From: Candidatus Epulonipiscium fishelsonii
GTDB taxonomy: Bacteria; Bacillota; Clostridia; Lachnospirales; Cellulosilyticaceae
Direction of reading: 5' to 3'
NCBI GenBank assembly: GCA_001983455.1
Contig: LJDB01000026.1
Location: forward strand, 1 to 53,875
DNA length: 53,875 bases
Each line of letters starts with the position of its first letter. The stretch's first letter is position 1. Shown in pieces: positions 7,455-16,977 of the stretch. The notes beneath the pieces are model-generated. The model did no database searches, had not been told where the DNA came from, and saw only the letters and a program-made list of their open reading frames with translations. Both the position numbers and the translations under genes were made by a program.

Positions 7455-9658
7455 TGATAAAATTAACTAGTCATGGAGTTTTTATAGATAGTAACTATAA
7501 TGTTGCCAATGAGGGGAATCAAAACGAATGCCTAAAAAATACGCTTGCATATAAAATTATGCAAGCTCATAACCAGTGCGACGATATGGAAAATTTAAAA
7601 CTTAAATTTGATGCTTTAGTTTCTCCAGACAATAATTATGTAAGTATTTTGCAAACAGCATCAGCTTGTGGAGTTACAAAATTTCCTGTACCTTATGTAT
7701 TATCAAATTGTCACAACACTCTTTGTGCAGTGGGCGGAACTATCAATGAAGATGACCATGTTTTTGGACTAGACAATGCCAAAAAGTATGGCGGAATTTT
7801 TTTACCTACATATAAAGCGGTAATTCATCAATTTATGCGTGAAACTATGGCTGGTGGCGGAAAAATGATTTTAGGTTCAGACTCACACACCCGTTATGGT
7901 GTTTTAGGCACACTTTCTATTGGCGAAGGTGGAGGAGAAGTAGCAAAGCAACTTTTAAGTCAAACATATGATATAAAACGACCAGACATTATTGGGGTAA
8001 AATTAATTGGAACTCCGAATAAAGGTATTGGGCCGATGGATGTAGCTTTAACTTTAATTGGTGCCACTTTTCAAAATGGTTTTGTTAAAAACAAAGTTCT
8101 TGAATTCTTTGGTGATGGTGTATACAACTTAAGTGTAGAATTTCGTATGGGAATTGACGTTATGACTACTGAAAGTGCTGCACTTTCAAGTATTTGGATA
8201 AGTGACAAAAAGGTTGAAGACTATTTAAAAGACCATCAAAGACAAGATGATTACAAAGAGTTGAAACTTGAAAATACAGCGTACTATGATGGACTAATTG
8301 AAATTGATTTATCAACTGTAGAATGCATGATGGCAATGCCTTATCACCCAAGTAATGTAATTTCTATTAAAGAATTTAATCAAAACCCAGAAAAGTTTTT
8401 AAAAGAAATTGAACAAAAAGGTCAACAAAAATCAAGTGGATTTAAGATAATGGATAAAATGCATGATGGTAAACTTCATATTGATCAAGCGTTAGTTTCA
8501 GGATGTGCTGGTGGGATGTTTGAAAACATTGTAGCTATGGCAGACATACTTTCAGATACCACTATAGATGGAGATGCATCTTGCTTGGGAATAAATCCCT
8601 CTAGTCAGCCAATTTTTATGGAGCTTTCACGACTAGGCATAACAAACAAATTAATTGAAGCAGGTGCAACCATTCGTCCATGTATATGTGGACCTTGCTT
8701 TGGGGTAAGTGATGTTCCTGCAAATAATCAAATTAGCATTAGACATGTAACTCGTAACTATCCAAACCGTGAAGGAACTAAGCCAAACAATGGTCAAATG
8801 GCAGCATCTTTCTTGATGGATGCCCGTTCAATTGCGGCTACTATTCGTAGTGGAGGATATATCACTCCTGCTACAGACTTTGAAGTAGAATACTCTGATT
8901 ATCTGTATAGATATAGCAAGAACTACTATGCAAAACAAGTTTATAATAATTTTGGTACTCCAAATAGTGATATCGAAATTAGAAAAGGCAACAACATTGC
9001 AGATTGGCCAACAATTTATAAGCTGAACAAACATTTGTTATTAAAGGTTTCAGGTGTTTATACTGACCCCGTTACTACTGATGATTTATCCCCATCAGGT
9101 GATGCTGTGGCTTTTCGTTCAAATCCTATAAAGTTAGCTGAGTTTACAATGATTAATAAAGATAAAGAATATGTATCACGTGCTAAAGCTATCTTAAACG
9201 AAGAAATTTTACGTCGTGAAGATGGCTCAGATAAAATAATTCAAAACATATGTGAAAAACTTGACTGTACTAAACAAGATATCACTATAGGTAGTGTTAT
9301 GGTTGGCGACCAAATTGGAGATGGCTCTTCAAGGGAACAAGCAACTAGTAGCCAAAAAATACTAGGTGGCTATGCTAATATTGCTAAAGAATTTGCTACT
9401 AAACGATATCGTTCAAATTTAATAAATTGGGGATTGCTACCAATTATCTCAGATGACCAAGAAGATATTAAGCAAGATGATTACCTTCTTATCAAAGATA
9501 TTGACTTAGTTATTCAAAATGCAGGCCAATCTATTGAAATTCAAAACCTTACTTCTGGAAAAACTATTTCAGGAAATATAGGTAATATGAATGAGAAGGA
9601 AAAACAAATTTTGATTGAAGGTTGCTTAATTAATTATAACAAAAGCATGTTAAATTAA
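7454..9658 (+). CDS. Aconitase-family hydratase (YbhJ-like)
   Basis: A 734-residue aconitase-superfamily hydratase resembling the poorly characterised E. coli YbhJ more than AcnA or AcnB. It has the large-subunit domains with GSDSHTRYG (substrate His/Ser) and the 4Fe-4S ligands Cys351 (SGCAGG) plus Cys412 and Cys415 of CxxC (CICGPCFG, with an extra Cys410). The C-terminal swivel domain carries GDGSSREQA, the equivalent of the aconitase SREH loop, with Gln in place of His. That change and the divergent Cys motifs suggest a substrate other than, or in addition to, citrate. It starts within the isocitrate dehydrogenase stop codon. Confidence 0.8.
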   Translation: MIKLTSHGVFIDSNYNVANEGNQNECLKNTLAYKIMQAHNQCDDMENLKLKFDALVSPDNNYVSILQTASACGVTKFPVPYVLSNCHNTLCAVGGTINEDDHVFGLDNAKKYGGIFLPTYKAVIHQFMRETMAGGGKMILGSDSHTRYGVLGTLSIGEGGGEVAKQLLSQTYDIKRPDIIGVKLIGTPNKGIGPMDVALTLIGATFQNGFVKNKVLEFFGDGVYNLSVEFRMGIDVMTTESAALSSIWISDKKVEDYLKDHQRQDDYKELKLENTAYYDGLIEIDLSTVECMMAMPYHPSNVISIKEFNQNPEKFLKEIEQKGQQKSSGFKIMDKMHDGKLHIDQALVSGCAGGMFENIVAMADILSDTTIDGDASCLGINPSSQPIFMELSRLGITNKLIEAGATIRPCICGPCFGVSDVPANNQISIRHVTRNYPNREGTKPNNGQMAASFLMDARSIAATIRSGGYITPATDFEVEYSDYLYRYSKNYYAKQVYNNFGTPNSDIEIRKGNNIADWPTIYKLNKHLLLKVSGVYTDPVTTDDLSPSGDAVAFRSNPIKLAEFTMINKDKEYVSRAKAILNEEILRREDGSDKIIQNICEKLDCTKQDITIGSVMVGDQIGDGSSREQATSSQKILGGYANIAKEFATKRYRSNLINWGLLPIISDDQEDIKQDDYLLIKDIDLVIQNAGQSIEIQNLTSGKTISGNIGNMNEKEKQILIEGCLINYNKSMLN

Positions 9659-9685
9659 ATAAAAAATAATGAGGAGAATAAAACA

Positions 9686-11623
9686 ATGGGACTTAATCTA
9701 ACTAAAAAATTAATTTTATCACATCTTACTTCACCATCAGACTTAAAAGTAGGTGAAGAAATATACTTAAAAATGGATCAAACTTTGACTCATGATATAA
9801 CAGCCGTTATGGCATACTTAGCTTTTGAAGCATTAAATCTTCCAAGAGTTAGAACAGAATGTAGTGTAAGTTATCTTGACCACAATTTACTTTATGTAGA
9901 TAATAAAACTCCAGATGACCATATTTACCTACAATCAATTGCAAAAAAATATGGACTATATCTTTCCAGACCAGGAAACGGTATTTGCCACTCTGTGCAA
10001 AGTGCAAGACTTGGTATCCCAGGAAAAACTTTAATGGGTTCAGATTCACACACAACTTCAGCTGGTGGAATAGGAATGCTATCATTTGGAGCAGGAGGAT
10101 TGGACGTTGCAAGAGCAATGGCTGGGTTGCCAATGAGATTTAAAATGCCTGAAATAATTAAAGTTAACTTGACAGGGAAATTAAACCCAGGGGTAACTGC
10201 TAAAGACGTTATTTTAGAAATGTTAAGACGATTTGGAGTTAAAGGTGGACTTGGAAAAGTATTTGAATATGTTGGTGAAGGAGCAAAAACTCTAGAGGTA
10301 CCTGAAAGATTAACTATTACAAATATGGGTGCAGAACTTGGAGCAACTTCTTCATTATTTGAGGCTGATGAAATAGTTCGTAAATATTTAAAAGCACAAG
10401 ATAGAGAAGCTGACTATGTGGAACTTCTTGCAGATAAAGATGCTACATATGATAACGTGGTTGATATTAATCTTTCTGAACTTGAACCACTAGTTGCATG
10501 CCCTTCTCAACCAGACCAAGTTTGTAAAGTTTCTGAAATAAAAGATCTGAAAGTTCAACAAGTTTATATTGGTAGCTGTACAAATGCATCATATGCTGAT
10601 ATTAAAAAGGCTGCACTAGTATTAAAAGGAAAAAAAGTGCACGAAGATATTAGCTTGACTGTTTCAGTTAGTACTCGCCAAATATTTAAAAAATTGTTGT
10701 CAGAAGGAATTATTGAAGACTTAATTGACTCTGGTGCTAGGATTACCGAAATTGCTTGTGGTGCATGTACTGGAATTGGGCAGGCTCCTGCTACAAAAGG
10801 GGTTTCAGTTAGAACATCCAATAGAAACTTTGCAGGCCGTTCAGGAACAGCAGATGCAGCTTTATACCTAGTATCTCCTGAAGTAGCAGCAGCAACTGCA
10901 ATAAAAGGATATCTATGTGATGCTAAAGAAATTATGGAAGATATTTCAATTTTATCAGATGTAAAAGAACCTGAAGCATATCCTATTGACGATTCAATGA
11001 TGATTGTTCCATTGGAAGACAGTTCTAAAATTGAAATTATCCGTGGGCCAAACATTAAGCCTCTACCTGTAAATACTGCTCCAGCTGATAGCTTAAATTG
11101 TAAAGTTAGTTTAAAAACTGGAGACAACATTTCTACAGATGATATAACTCCAGCAAATGCACAGTTTTCTTCAATGCGTTCAAACATTCCTCTAATTGCA
11201 GAATTTGCATATTCTCGTTATGATGAAAATTTTGTTTCACGTGCAAAAGAAATGAAAACTAGTATAATTGTTGGTGGTGAAAACTATGGGCAAGGTTCTT
11301 CAAGAGAGCACGCTGCTATTACCCCAATGTTCCTTGGAGTCAAAGCTGTTGTTACAAAAAGTATGGCTCGTATCCACAAAAACAACCTTATAAATCATGG
11401 GGTTATACCTATGTTGTTTGCAAATCCAGCTGATTATGATACTATTGAGCTTGGTGACGAAATTGAAATCAATGGTTTGATTGAAGGATTGAAAACTAAA
11501 AAAGCTACAATTCATAATAAAACTAAAGGAACTTCTTTTGATATAGTTATGGATATTTCTGAAGATGAAATCGATACTTTACTTTGTGGTGGGCAACTAG
11601 CTTATATTAAATCCCAATTATAA
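9686..11623 (+). CDS. Aconitate hydratase
   Basis: A 645-residue monomeric aconitase of the compact type found in anaerobes. It shows GSDSHTTSAGGIG, the Fe-S ligands Cys298 (IGSCTNASY), Cys358 and Cys361 (CGACTG), and an intact swivel-domain loop GQGSSREHAA (catalytic Ser and Arg). Expected reaction: citrate, cis-aconitate and isocitrate interconversion. It follows the YbhJ-like hydratase by 27 bases with TGAGGAG as ribosome-binding site and ends the first transcription unit. Having two aconitase homologues beside one isocitrate dehydrogenase argues for two substrates or stereoisomers rather than plain redundancy. Confidence 0.9.
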   Translation: MGLNLTKKLILSHLTSPSDLKVGEEIYLKMDQTLTHDITAVMAYLAFEALNLPRVRTECSVSYLDHNLLYVDNKTPDDHIYLQSIAKKYGLYLSRPGNGICHSVQSARLGIPGKTLMGSDSHTTSAGGIGMLSFGAGGLDVARAMAGLPMRFKMPEIIKVNLTGKLNPGVTAKDVILEMLRRFGVKGGLGKVFEYVGEGAKTLEVPERLTITNMGAELGATSSLFEADEIVRKYLKAQDREADYVELLADKDATYDNVVDINLSELEPLVACPSQPDQVCKVSEIKDLKVQQVYIGSCTNASYADIKKAALVLKGKKVHEDISLTVSVSTRQIFKKLLSEGIIEDLIDSGARITEIACGACTGIGQAPATKGVSVRTSNRNFAGRSGTADAALYLVSPEVAAATAIKGYLCDAKEIMEDISILSDVKEPEAYPIDDSMMIVPLEDSSKIEIIRGPNIKPLPVNTAPADSLNCKVSLKTGDNISTDDITPANAQFSSMRSNIPLIAEFAYSRYDENFVSRAKEMKTSIIVGGENYGQGSSREHAAITPMFLGVKAVVTKSMARIHKNNLINHGVIPMLFANPADYDTIELGDEIEINGLIEGLKTKKATIHNKTKGTSFDIVMDISEDEIDTLLCGGQLAYIKSQL

Positions 11624-11635
11624 TCTTATTGTAAA

Positions 11636-11674
11636 AGGAGCACATTAGGAACAATTCAGAAAGATTGTGCTCCT
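11636..11674 (+). terminator. Hairpin after the aconitase gene
   Basis: AGGAGCACA (11636-11644) pairs with TGTGCTCCT (11666-11674) around a 21-base loop. There is no T-run directly after it, so it may stabilise the transcript's 3' end rather than terminate; a better terminator lies 90 bases downstream. Confidence 0.5.
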
Positions 11675-11759
11675 CTATAAATGATAAAAAGGAACGACAA
11701 ATTTTTTTCTCTATCTCAGATATTACATATACATATTATAAATTTTTTTAATTACTAAA

Positions 11760-11806
11760 AGTTCTACATATTAACCAACTAGGTTTATATGTGGAGCTTT
11801 TTTTTA
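11760..11806 (+). terminator. Rho-independent terminator ending the aconitase unit
   Basis: AGTTCTACATAT (11760-11771) pairs fully, with two G-U pairs, with ATATGTGGAGCT (11787-11798), followed by a run of eight T. It separates the enzyme genes from the LysR gene. Confidence 0.8.
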
Positions 11807-11853
11807 TGATAATAACATGATATAATTTTTCAGTGTAGTATAGGAGGTATAAA

Positions 11854-12744
11854 ATGAAAGATTCTGATTGGGAGATATTATATGAATTATATAAATTGCC
11901 AAATATTACAAAAGTAGCAAATAAACTATATATAAGTCAACCAAGTTTATCTAAAAGAATACAAATAATCGAAGAAAATTTTAAAATACAAATACTTACA
12001 AGAACTTCAAAAGGTATAGAGTTTACTGAAGCAGGAAATATGTTAGCTTTGAAAGCTGAACAATATATGAAATTTATTAAAGAAGTAAACTCAGAAATAT
12101 CTGACTTAAAAAATAATGAAAACAACGTAATTAATATTGCTTGCTCTTATACGTACAATAAACAATATTTGCCTCAAATTTTATCCAATTATTTAAAAGA
12201 TAATCCAAGCGTTAACTTTGCAGTTGTTACTGATGAAAGTTCTGCTTTATTTAAAAAAGTCTGTGATAAAGAAGTTGATGTAGGTTTTGTTCGAGGGACT
12301 TATCACGCAAATATATACCAAAAGAAGATTTGTACTACTAAAGCATACTTAGTCACCAAAAGACATTTTAGTAGAGAAAAATTGTTACATCTAAGAAAGA
12401 TTGAATATAAATGTTCAGATAAAACTAAAATTACTTTGGACAACTGGATAGACAACAACCTTAATAATAATGTACCAATAATTAATGCAGGATATGTAGA
12501 TGTGGCTTTAGAATATGTTTATAACAACTTGGGGTATACTTGTTGTTTCTTAGATGATAATTATTTAAATATATATAATTTGGTGTTAACACCTTTATTT
12601 GACGAAGACGGAGAATATATTACTAGGCATACATGGTTTATTTATAACCCAGCTAAAAAGCTATCAACTTGCACTAAAAACTTTATAGATTATATTGAAA
12701 ATGACATAATTAATAATGATGAAAGCAATATGCATAATTTTTAG
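11854..12744 (+). CDS. LysR-family transcriptional regulator
   Basis: A 296-residue LysR-type regulator. The N-terminal winged helix-turn-helix is clear (NITKVANKLYISQPSLSKRI, residues 18-37); the rest is the ligand-sensing periplasmic-binding-like domain. It sits between the aconitase/dehydrogenase unit and the isomerase/transporter unit, each with its own terminator, so it is the obvious candidate to control both in response to a tricarboxylate or a pathway intermediate. Unusually it runs in the same direction as its presumed targets instead of being divergent. ATG start with AGGAGGT upstream. The ligand is unknown. Confidence 0.9.
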   Translation: MKDSDWEILYELYKLPNITKVANKLYISQPSLSKRIQIIEENFKIQILTRTSKGIEFTEAGNMLALKAEQYMKFIKEVNSEISDLKNNENNVINIACSYTYNKQYLPQILSNYLKDNPSVNFAVVTDESSALFKKVCDKEVDVGFVRGTYHANIYQKKICTTKAYLVTKRHFSREKLLHLRKIEYKCSDKTKITLDNWIDNNLNNNVPIINAGYVDVALEYVYNNLGYTCCFLDDNYLNIYNLVLTPLFDEDGEYITRHTWFIYNPAKKLSTCTKNFIDYIENDIINNDESNMHNF

Positions 12745-12758
12745 CATATTGCTTTTTT
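12722..12758 (+). terminator. Rho-independent terminator of the LysR gene
   Basis: AAAGCAATATGC (12722-12733) pairs with GCATATTGCTTT (12744-12755) and a T-run follows. The gene's stop codon is in the loop. Confidence 0.85.
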
Positions 12759-12927
12759 AATTGCTATTTTATTTTTGTATTATATTAAATTTTTATATTA
12801 TCATTCCATATTATTATTATACAAATTTTATTTTTGGTTGTATAATATAATTATAAAAATTGTTAGTTATATGTTTAACGATTTTGAAAGGATATCTAAT
12901 TTATTGTTATAAAAAAGGAGGAGTATA

Positions 12928-14064
12928 GTGCGAAATTTTAAAACAGTATTTATGCGAGGCGGAACTAGTAAAGGCTGTATGTTTTTAAAAGAACATCTAC
13001 CAAGTGATCAAAAGGAATGGGATAAGATATTTCTGCAAGTAATGGGTGATCCAGATCCGAAACAAATTGATGGGATGGGTGGAACAGTATCTTCAAATAA
13101 CAAAGTAGTTATTGTTTGGAAAAGTGAAGAAGAAAATGTAGACATTGAATATTTAGTTGGCCAAATTATTGTTGGAAAAAGCCAAGTTGATTTTAAATCT
13201 AACTGTGGAAACATGACAGCTGCCGTTGGACCTTTTGCAGTTGAAGAAGGATTAGTGGAAGTCACAGGGAATTCCACCACTGTTAAGTTACTAAATAGAA
13301 ATACTAACAAATTTATTAATGTTGAAGTTCCTTGTGAAAATGGATCAATAGCTATTGAAGGAGATTGCAAGATAGCGGGTGTGGATGGTACAGACCCAGA
13401 GCTTAAAGTTAATTTTCTAAATCCAGCGGGAGCAAAAACTGGCGTTTTACTTCCAACAGGCAAGCCACTAGATATTTTAGACATTGAAGGTATTGGAAAA
13501 ATTGAAGCTACTATCTTAGATGTTTCAAACCCAATGGTTCTTGTAAGAGCAGAGGAAGTAGGACTTAAAGGAACTGAAAGTCCTGACGAAGTTAATGCTA
13601 ATAAAAAAGCATCTGAACTACTTGAAAAAATTAGAGGTACAGCAGCATGCATGATGGGGTTTGCAAAAGATTTAAAAGATGCAACAGACAACAGCCCTGC
13701 CGTTCCAAAAGTAGGAGTTTTCACAAAACCTCAAGCTTTTAAAACAATTGACAATACAAATGTTTTAGCGGACGAGATGGATATTTGCGTTAGAGTTGTC
13801 TCTGTATTTAAATGTCATAAAGCGTGCCCTTTAACATCGGCAAGTTCAATTAGTGTTGCAGCGTTCCTAGAAGGAAGCCTTATTAACAAAGATTTAGGTG
13901 GAGTTAAAGAAGGTCAAACAAATGTTAGAATAGGCCATCCAAGCGGAGTTATGACAATGTATCCAGATATTCAAATTGAAAATGATGAAATTAAGCTTCC
14001 TGGAGTAGCTGTTCAAAGAACTGCAAGAAGAATTATGGAAGGTACAGTATTTATAAAAGATTAG
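12928..14064 (+). CDS. PrpF-family aconitate / methylaconitate isomerase
   Basis: A 378-residue member of the PrpF family (diaminopimelate-epimerase fold). The start FMRGGTSKG is the family signature; GMGGTVSSNNKV, NCGNMTAAVGPFA and GHPSGVM follow, the last near the C terminus. Characterised relatives move a double bond or flip cis/trans geometry: 2-methylaconitate isomerase (PrpF), 4-oxalomesaconate tautomerase (GalD) and methylitaconate isomerase (Mii). Beside aconitases and isocitrate dehydrogenase, and with no prpB or prpC, a trans- to cis-aconitate isomerase is the most economical guess. GTG start, chosen because AAAGGAGGAG lies at the right distance. Confidence 0.82.
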   Translation: MRNFKTVFMRGGTSKGCMFLKEHLPSDQKEWDKIFLQVMGDPDPKQIDGMGGTVSSNNKVVIVWKSEEENVDIEYLVGQIIVGKSQVDFKSNCGNMTAAVGPFAVEEGLVEVTGNSTTVKLLNRNTNKFINVEVPCENGSIAIEGDCKIAGVDGTDPELKVNFLNPAGAKTGVLLPTGKPLDILDIEGIGKIEATILDVSNPMVLVRAEEVGLKGTESPDEVNANKKASELLEKIRGTAACMMGFAKDLKDATDNSPAVPKVGVFTKPQAFKTIDNTNVLADEMDICVRVVSVFKCHKACPLTSASSISVAAFLEGSLINKDLGGVKEGQTNVRIGHPSGVMTMYPDIQIENDEIKLPGVAVQRTARRIMEGTVFIKD

Positions 14065-14074
14065 AGGGATTTAC

Positions 14075-15358
14075 ATGAGAAAATTATATGGCATGGAATG
14101 GCCAATATTTACTTTTTTTGCAGTGGTAATCCTTTTATCTGGCTGGATGGGTGTTATCCCAAATCAGTTAATTGGAGGGATTGCGGTTTTATTTACACTA
14201 GGTATTGCTCTAGGGGAACTTGGAGAAAGAATACCAATTTGGAATAAATATTGCGGCGGAGGTGCTATATTAACATTTCTCGTTTGTGGAGTGTTAGTAT
14301 ATTTTGATATAATGCCACAAAACATAATAGACATTTCTAAGGGATGGATGAACGAATATAGTTTCTTAAATGTATTTATTGCCATTTTAATTGTAGGGAG
14401 TTTGCTTGGAATTGATAGAACTCTTTTAATGAAGTCTTCGGCAGTATTTATTCCAACAATTTTAGCTGGGATTATCGGATCAGGTATATTTGGAGTTATA
14501 GGTGGTTTAATATTTAACATTGAACCTATAGAAATTCTAACAGCCTATGTTCTTCCTATAATGGGAGGTGGTGCTGGTGCAGGAGCTATTCCTATGGCAC
14601 AGGTTTATGCTGATGTAACAGGTGCAGATGCCTCTGGGTACTTATCATTTTCACTTGCTATTTTAGCTGTTGCGAACATTGTAGCTGTTGGATTTGCTGT
14701 GGCTTTAAATATTGTAGCAAATTTTTGGCCAAAATTAAGTGGCAATGGTGAACTAGTCAAAAAGGGCAAAAAAGTTGAAACTAGAGAAAAGGAAAAACTA
14801 AATCTTACAATGGATGATATAGCTGCAGGCATTTTTTTAACAGCTGGATTTTTTGTCTTAGCTCAACTTGTTTCCAAAGAAATATTGCCTTCTGTTTTTG
14901 GTGTTGCTATTCCTAATTTTGCGTATTTAATTATCTTTGCAACATTAGCCAACATATTTAACTTGATACCTGAAAATTTAAAGCAAGGAGCCCAAAAGTG
15001 TCAGCAATTTTGTAGCAACAAATTAGTGTGGATACAAATGGCAGGTGTAGGAATAACTTTAATTGATTTTGACGAAATGCTAAGCGTTCTTTCGTTTAAT
15101 AACTTAATTATTGTAATACTTATTATTTTAGGGGCAGTTTTAGGATCTGGATGGTTTGGACACCTAGTAGGATTTTTTGCAATTGAAAGTTCTATAACAG
15201 CAGGTTTATGTATGGCAAATATGGGTGGAGCAGGAGACCTTGCCGTTTTAGGTGCAGCAAAAAGAATGGATTTAATGAGTTATGCACAAATTTCATCAAG
15301 AATTGGTGGAGCGATTATATTACTAATTGGTAGTATTATATTTCAATTTATAGGATGA
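14075..15358 (+). CDS. 2-hydroxycarboxylate transporter (2HCT/CitS family), first copy
   Basis: A 427-residue integral membrane protein of the 2HCT family (CitS, CimH, MleP), which carry citrate, malate, citramalate or lactate by sodium or proton symport or by exchange. Two inverted halves each carry a Gly-rich re-entrant loop: GGGAGAGAIP near residue 165 and GGAGDLAVLG near 389. It starts 10 bases after the prpF stop, so it belongs to the same transcript. Substrate is not decided by sequence alone; the neighbouring enzymes point to a tricarboxylate or 2-hydroxy acid. Confidence 0.88.
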   Translation: MRKLYGMEWPIFTFFAVVILLSGWMGVIPNQLIGGIAVLFTLGIALGELGERIPIWNKYCGGGAILTFLVCGVLVYFDIMPQNIIDISKGWMNEYSFLNVFIAILIVGSLLGIDRTLLMKSSAVFIPTILAGIIGSGIFGVIGGLIFNIEPIEILTAYVLPIMGGGAGAGAIPMAQVYADVTGADASGYLSFSLAILAVANIVAVGFAVALNIVANFWPKLSGNGELVKKGKKVETREKEKLNLTMDDIAAGIFLTAGFFVLAQLVSKEILPSVFGVAIPNFAYLIIFATLANIFNLIPENLKQGAQKCQQFCSNKLVWIQMAGVGITLIDFDEMLSVLSFNNLIIVILIILGAVLGSGWFGHLVGFFAIESSITAGLCMANMGGAGDLAVLGAAKRMDLMSYAQISSRIGGAIILLIGSIIFQFIG

Positions 15359-15444
15359 TTTTATGGCATTGCGTTTAAACTAGAGTACTATCATTTATAG
15401 TTATAGATAGAAATATAGTTGCCAAAATTTAAAAGGGGGAAATA

Positions 15445-16749
15445 ATGATGACTGAACAAAAACTATATTATGGATTGCCTATTTGGTTTATTATAGTATC
15501 AATATTAGCAGTAATTATACCTACTACTATGGGACTACTTCCAGAGGATAACATGTTAGCTATTATATCAATAATGTTAACATTTGGATTTGTATTGTAT
15601 GAACTAGGGGAAAGACTGCCAATCTGGAATGATTATATTGGTGGTGGAGCAGTTATGGCATTCTTTGGAGCTGCAGCGTTTGAATTCTATGGAGTTATTC
15701 CAGAGAAATATGCAACAGCTATCACATTCTTTTATGATGATTATGGCTTCCAAACACTATTTATTTCATTACTTATTGTTTCAGCAGTATTAACAGTTAA
15801 TAGAAAACAATTACTTAAAGCATTCTCAGGCTATATTCCAGCAATACTAGGTGGAATTGGTATGGCTGCTATATTTGGAATTATTGGTGCGATGATTTGT
15901 GGAGTAGAAATTGATAGAGTTATTGCTTATTACGTTTTACCAATTATGGGAGGCGGAAACGGTGGTGGTGCGTTACCGATTTCTGAAATGTGGGAACAAT
16001 CCACTGGTAAAAGTAAAGAAGAGTTTTATTCTGTAGCATTCGCAATCTTAAATATTGCTAACAACTTTGCAATCCTTGGAGCTGTTGGATTAAATATACT
16101 TGGAAACAAATACCCTAAATTAACTGGTAATGGTGAATTACTTAAAAATCCTGAAAAATATTCTCTTGCAGAAGACCATGCACCAAAACCTAAAATTGGT
16201 TTAAATGACATTGGTGGTGGATTACTAGTAACTTGTGCAATTTATGCTTTATCATATACTGTATCTGAGTTTATACTTCCTTCTATTGGTCCAGTTTCTC
16301 TACATATGTATGTATATACTGTTATCTTTGCAGCTATATTAAATGTAGCAAATTTAATTCCAGCAGAAGCTAAGCTTGGTGCTAAGCGTCTTTCAGAATT
16401 CTTTACTAAACCTTTAATGTGCATGTGTATGTGTGGTATTGGTATTGCATTTATGGATTTAGCAGACTTTATTGCTGCTTTAAGCTGGCAAAATTTCTTA
16501 ATTGCAGCTATGATAGTTCTTGGTGCAATTATAGGTTCAGGTGCTGTTGGTATGATGGTAGGTTTCAACTTTGTTGAATCTGCGATGACAGCTGGTTTGT
16601 GTATGGCAAATAGAGGTGGTTCTGGAGACTTACAAGTTCTTGGAGCTGGAAAACGCATGAGCTTAATGAGTTATGCACAAATTTCATCAAGAATTGGTGG
16701 AGCAATTATACTTATATTATGTAGTATAATTTTTGGATTTATGGCATAA
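15445..16749 (+). CDS. 2-hydroxycarboxylate transporter (2HCT/CitS family), second copy
   Basis: A 434-residue 2HCT-family transporter and paralogue of the preceding gene. The two signature loops are GGGNGGGALPISEMW near residue 170 and GGSGDLQVLGAGKRM near residue 397; the DNA ends of both genes are strikingly similar (ATGAGTTATGCACAAATTTC in each), indicating tandem duplication. The first loop differs (GGN versus GGA), so the two may prefer different acids or work as an uptake/exchange pair. Good AAAGGGGG ribosome-binding site; a terminator follows. Confidence 0.88.
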   Translation: MMTEQKLYYGLPIWFIIVSILAVIIPTTMGLLPEDNMLAIISIMLTFGFVLYELGERLPIWNDYIGGGAVMAFFGAAAFEFYGVIPEKYATAITFFYDDYGFQTLFISLLIVSAVLTVNRKQLLKAFSGYIPAILGGIGMAAIFGIIGAMICGVEIDRVIAYYVLPIMGGGNGGGALPISEMWEQSTGKSKEEFYSVAFAILNIANNFAILGAVGLNILGNKYPKLTGNGELLKNPEKYSLAEDHAPKPKIGLNDIGGGLLVTCAIYALSYTVSEFILPSIGPVSLHMYVYTVIFAAILNVANLIPAEAKLGAKRLSEFFTKPLMCMCMCGIGIAFMDLADFIAALSWQNFLIAAMIVLGAIIGSGAVGMMVGFNFVESAMTAGLCMANRGGSGDLQVLGAGKRMSLMSYAQISSRIGGAIILILCSIIFGFMA

Positions 16750-16756
16750 ATATGTT

Positions 16757-16798
16757 AAAGATGATTGTTGTATGCATATATAATGATCATCTTTTTTT
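16757..16798 (+). terminator. Rho-independent terminator after the second 2HCT gene
   Basis: AAAGATGAT (16757-16765) pairs with ATCATCTTT (16786-16794) and a T-run follows. Confidence 0.8.
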
Positions 16799-16830
16799 CA
16801 TGATAACGGATTTATGAACAACTAATGTAT
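16797..16830 (+). repeat. Dispersed repeat, partial copy C
   Basis: TCATGATAACGGATTTATGAACAACT is a half copy of the 42-bp family, abutting the T-run of the preceding terminator. Confidence 0.65.
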
Positions 16831-16977
16831 ATAAAATCTCTGATATTTATGATTATCATAAATAAGGATGAAAAACCTTTGACATTAACTTGGTGTATTC
16901 TTGCTTATAATTAAATTTAAATATTATGCTTTCACTAAAAGTTTATATATCATATTACAAGAAAGGAATATAGTATA

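Noticed and set aside
13008..13724. 238-codon minus-strand frame opposite prpF
   Set aside because: Antisense shadow with biased composition and no translation signal.
12928..16749. 2-methylcitrate cycle
   Set aside because: PrpF is present but prpB, prpC and prpD/acnD-type partners are not recognisable, and the dehydrogenase has an isocitrate-type substrate loop.
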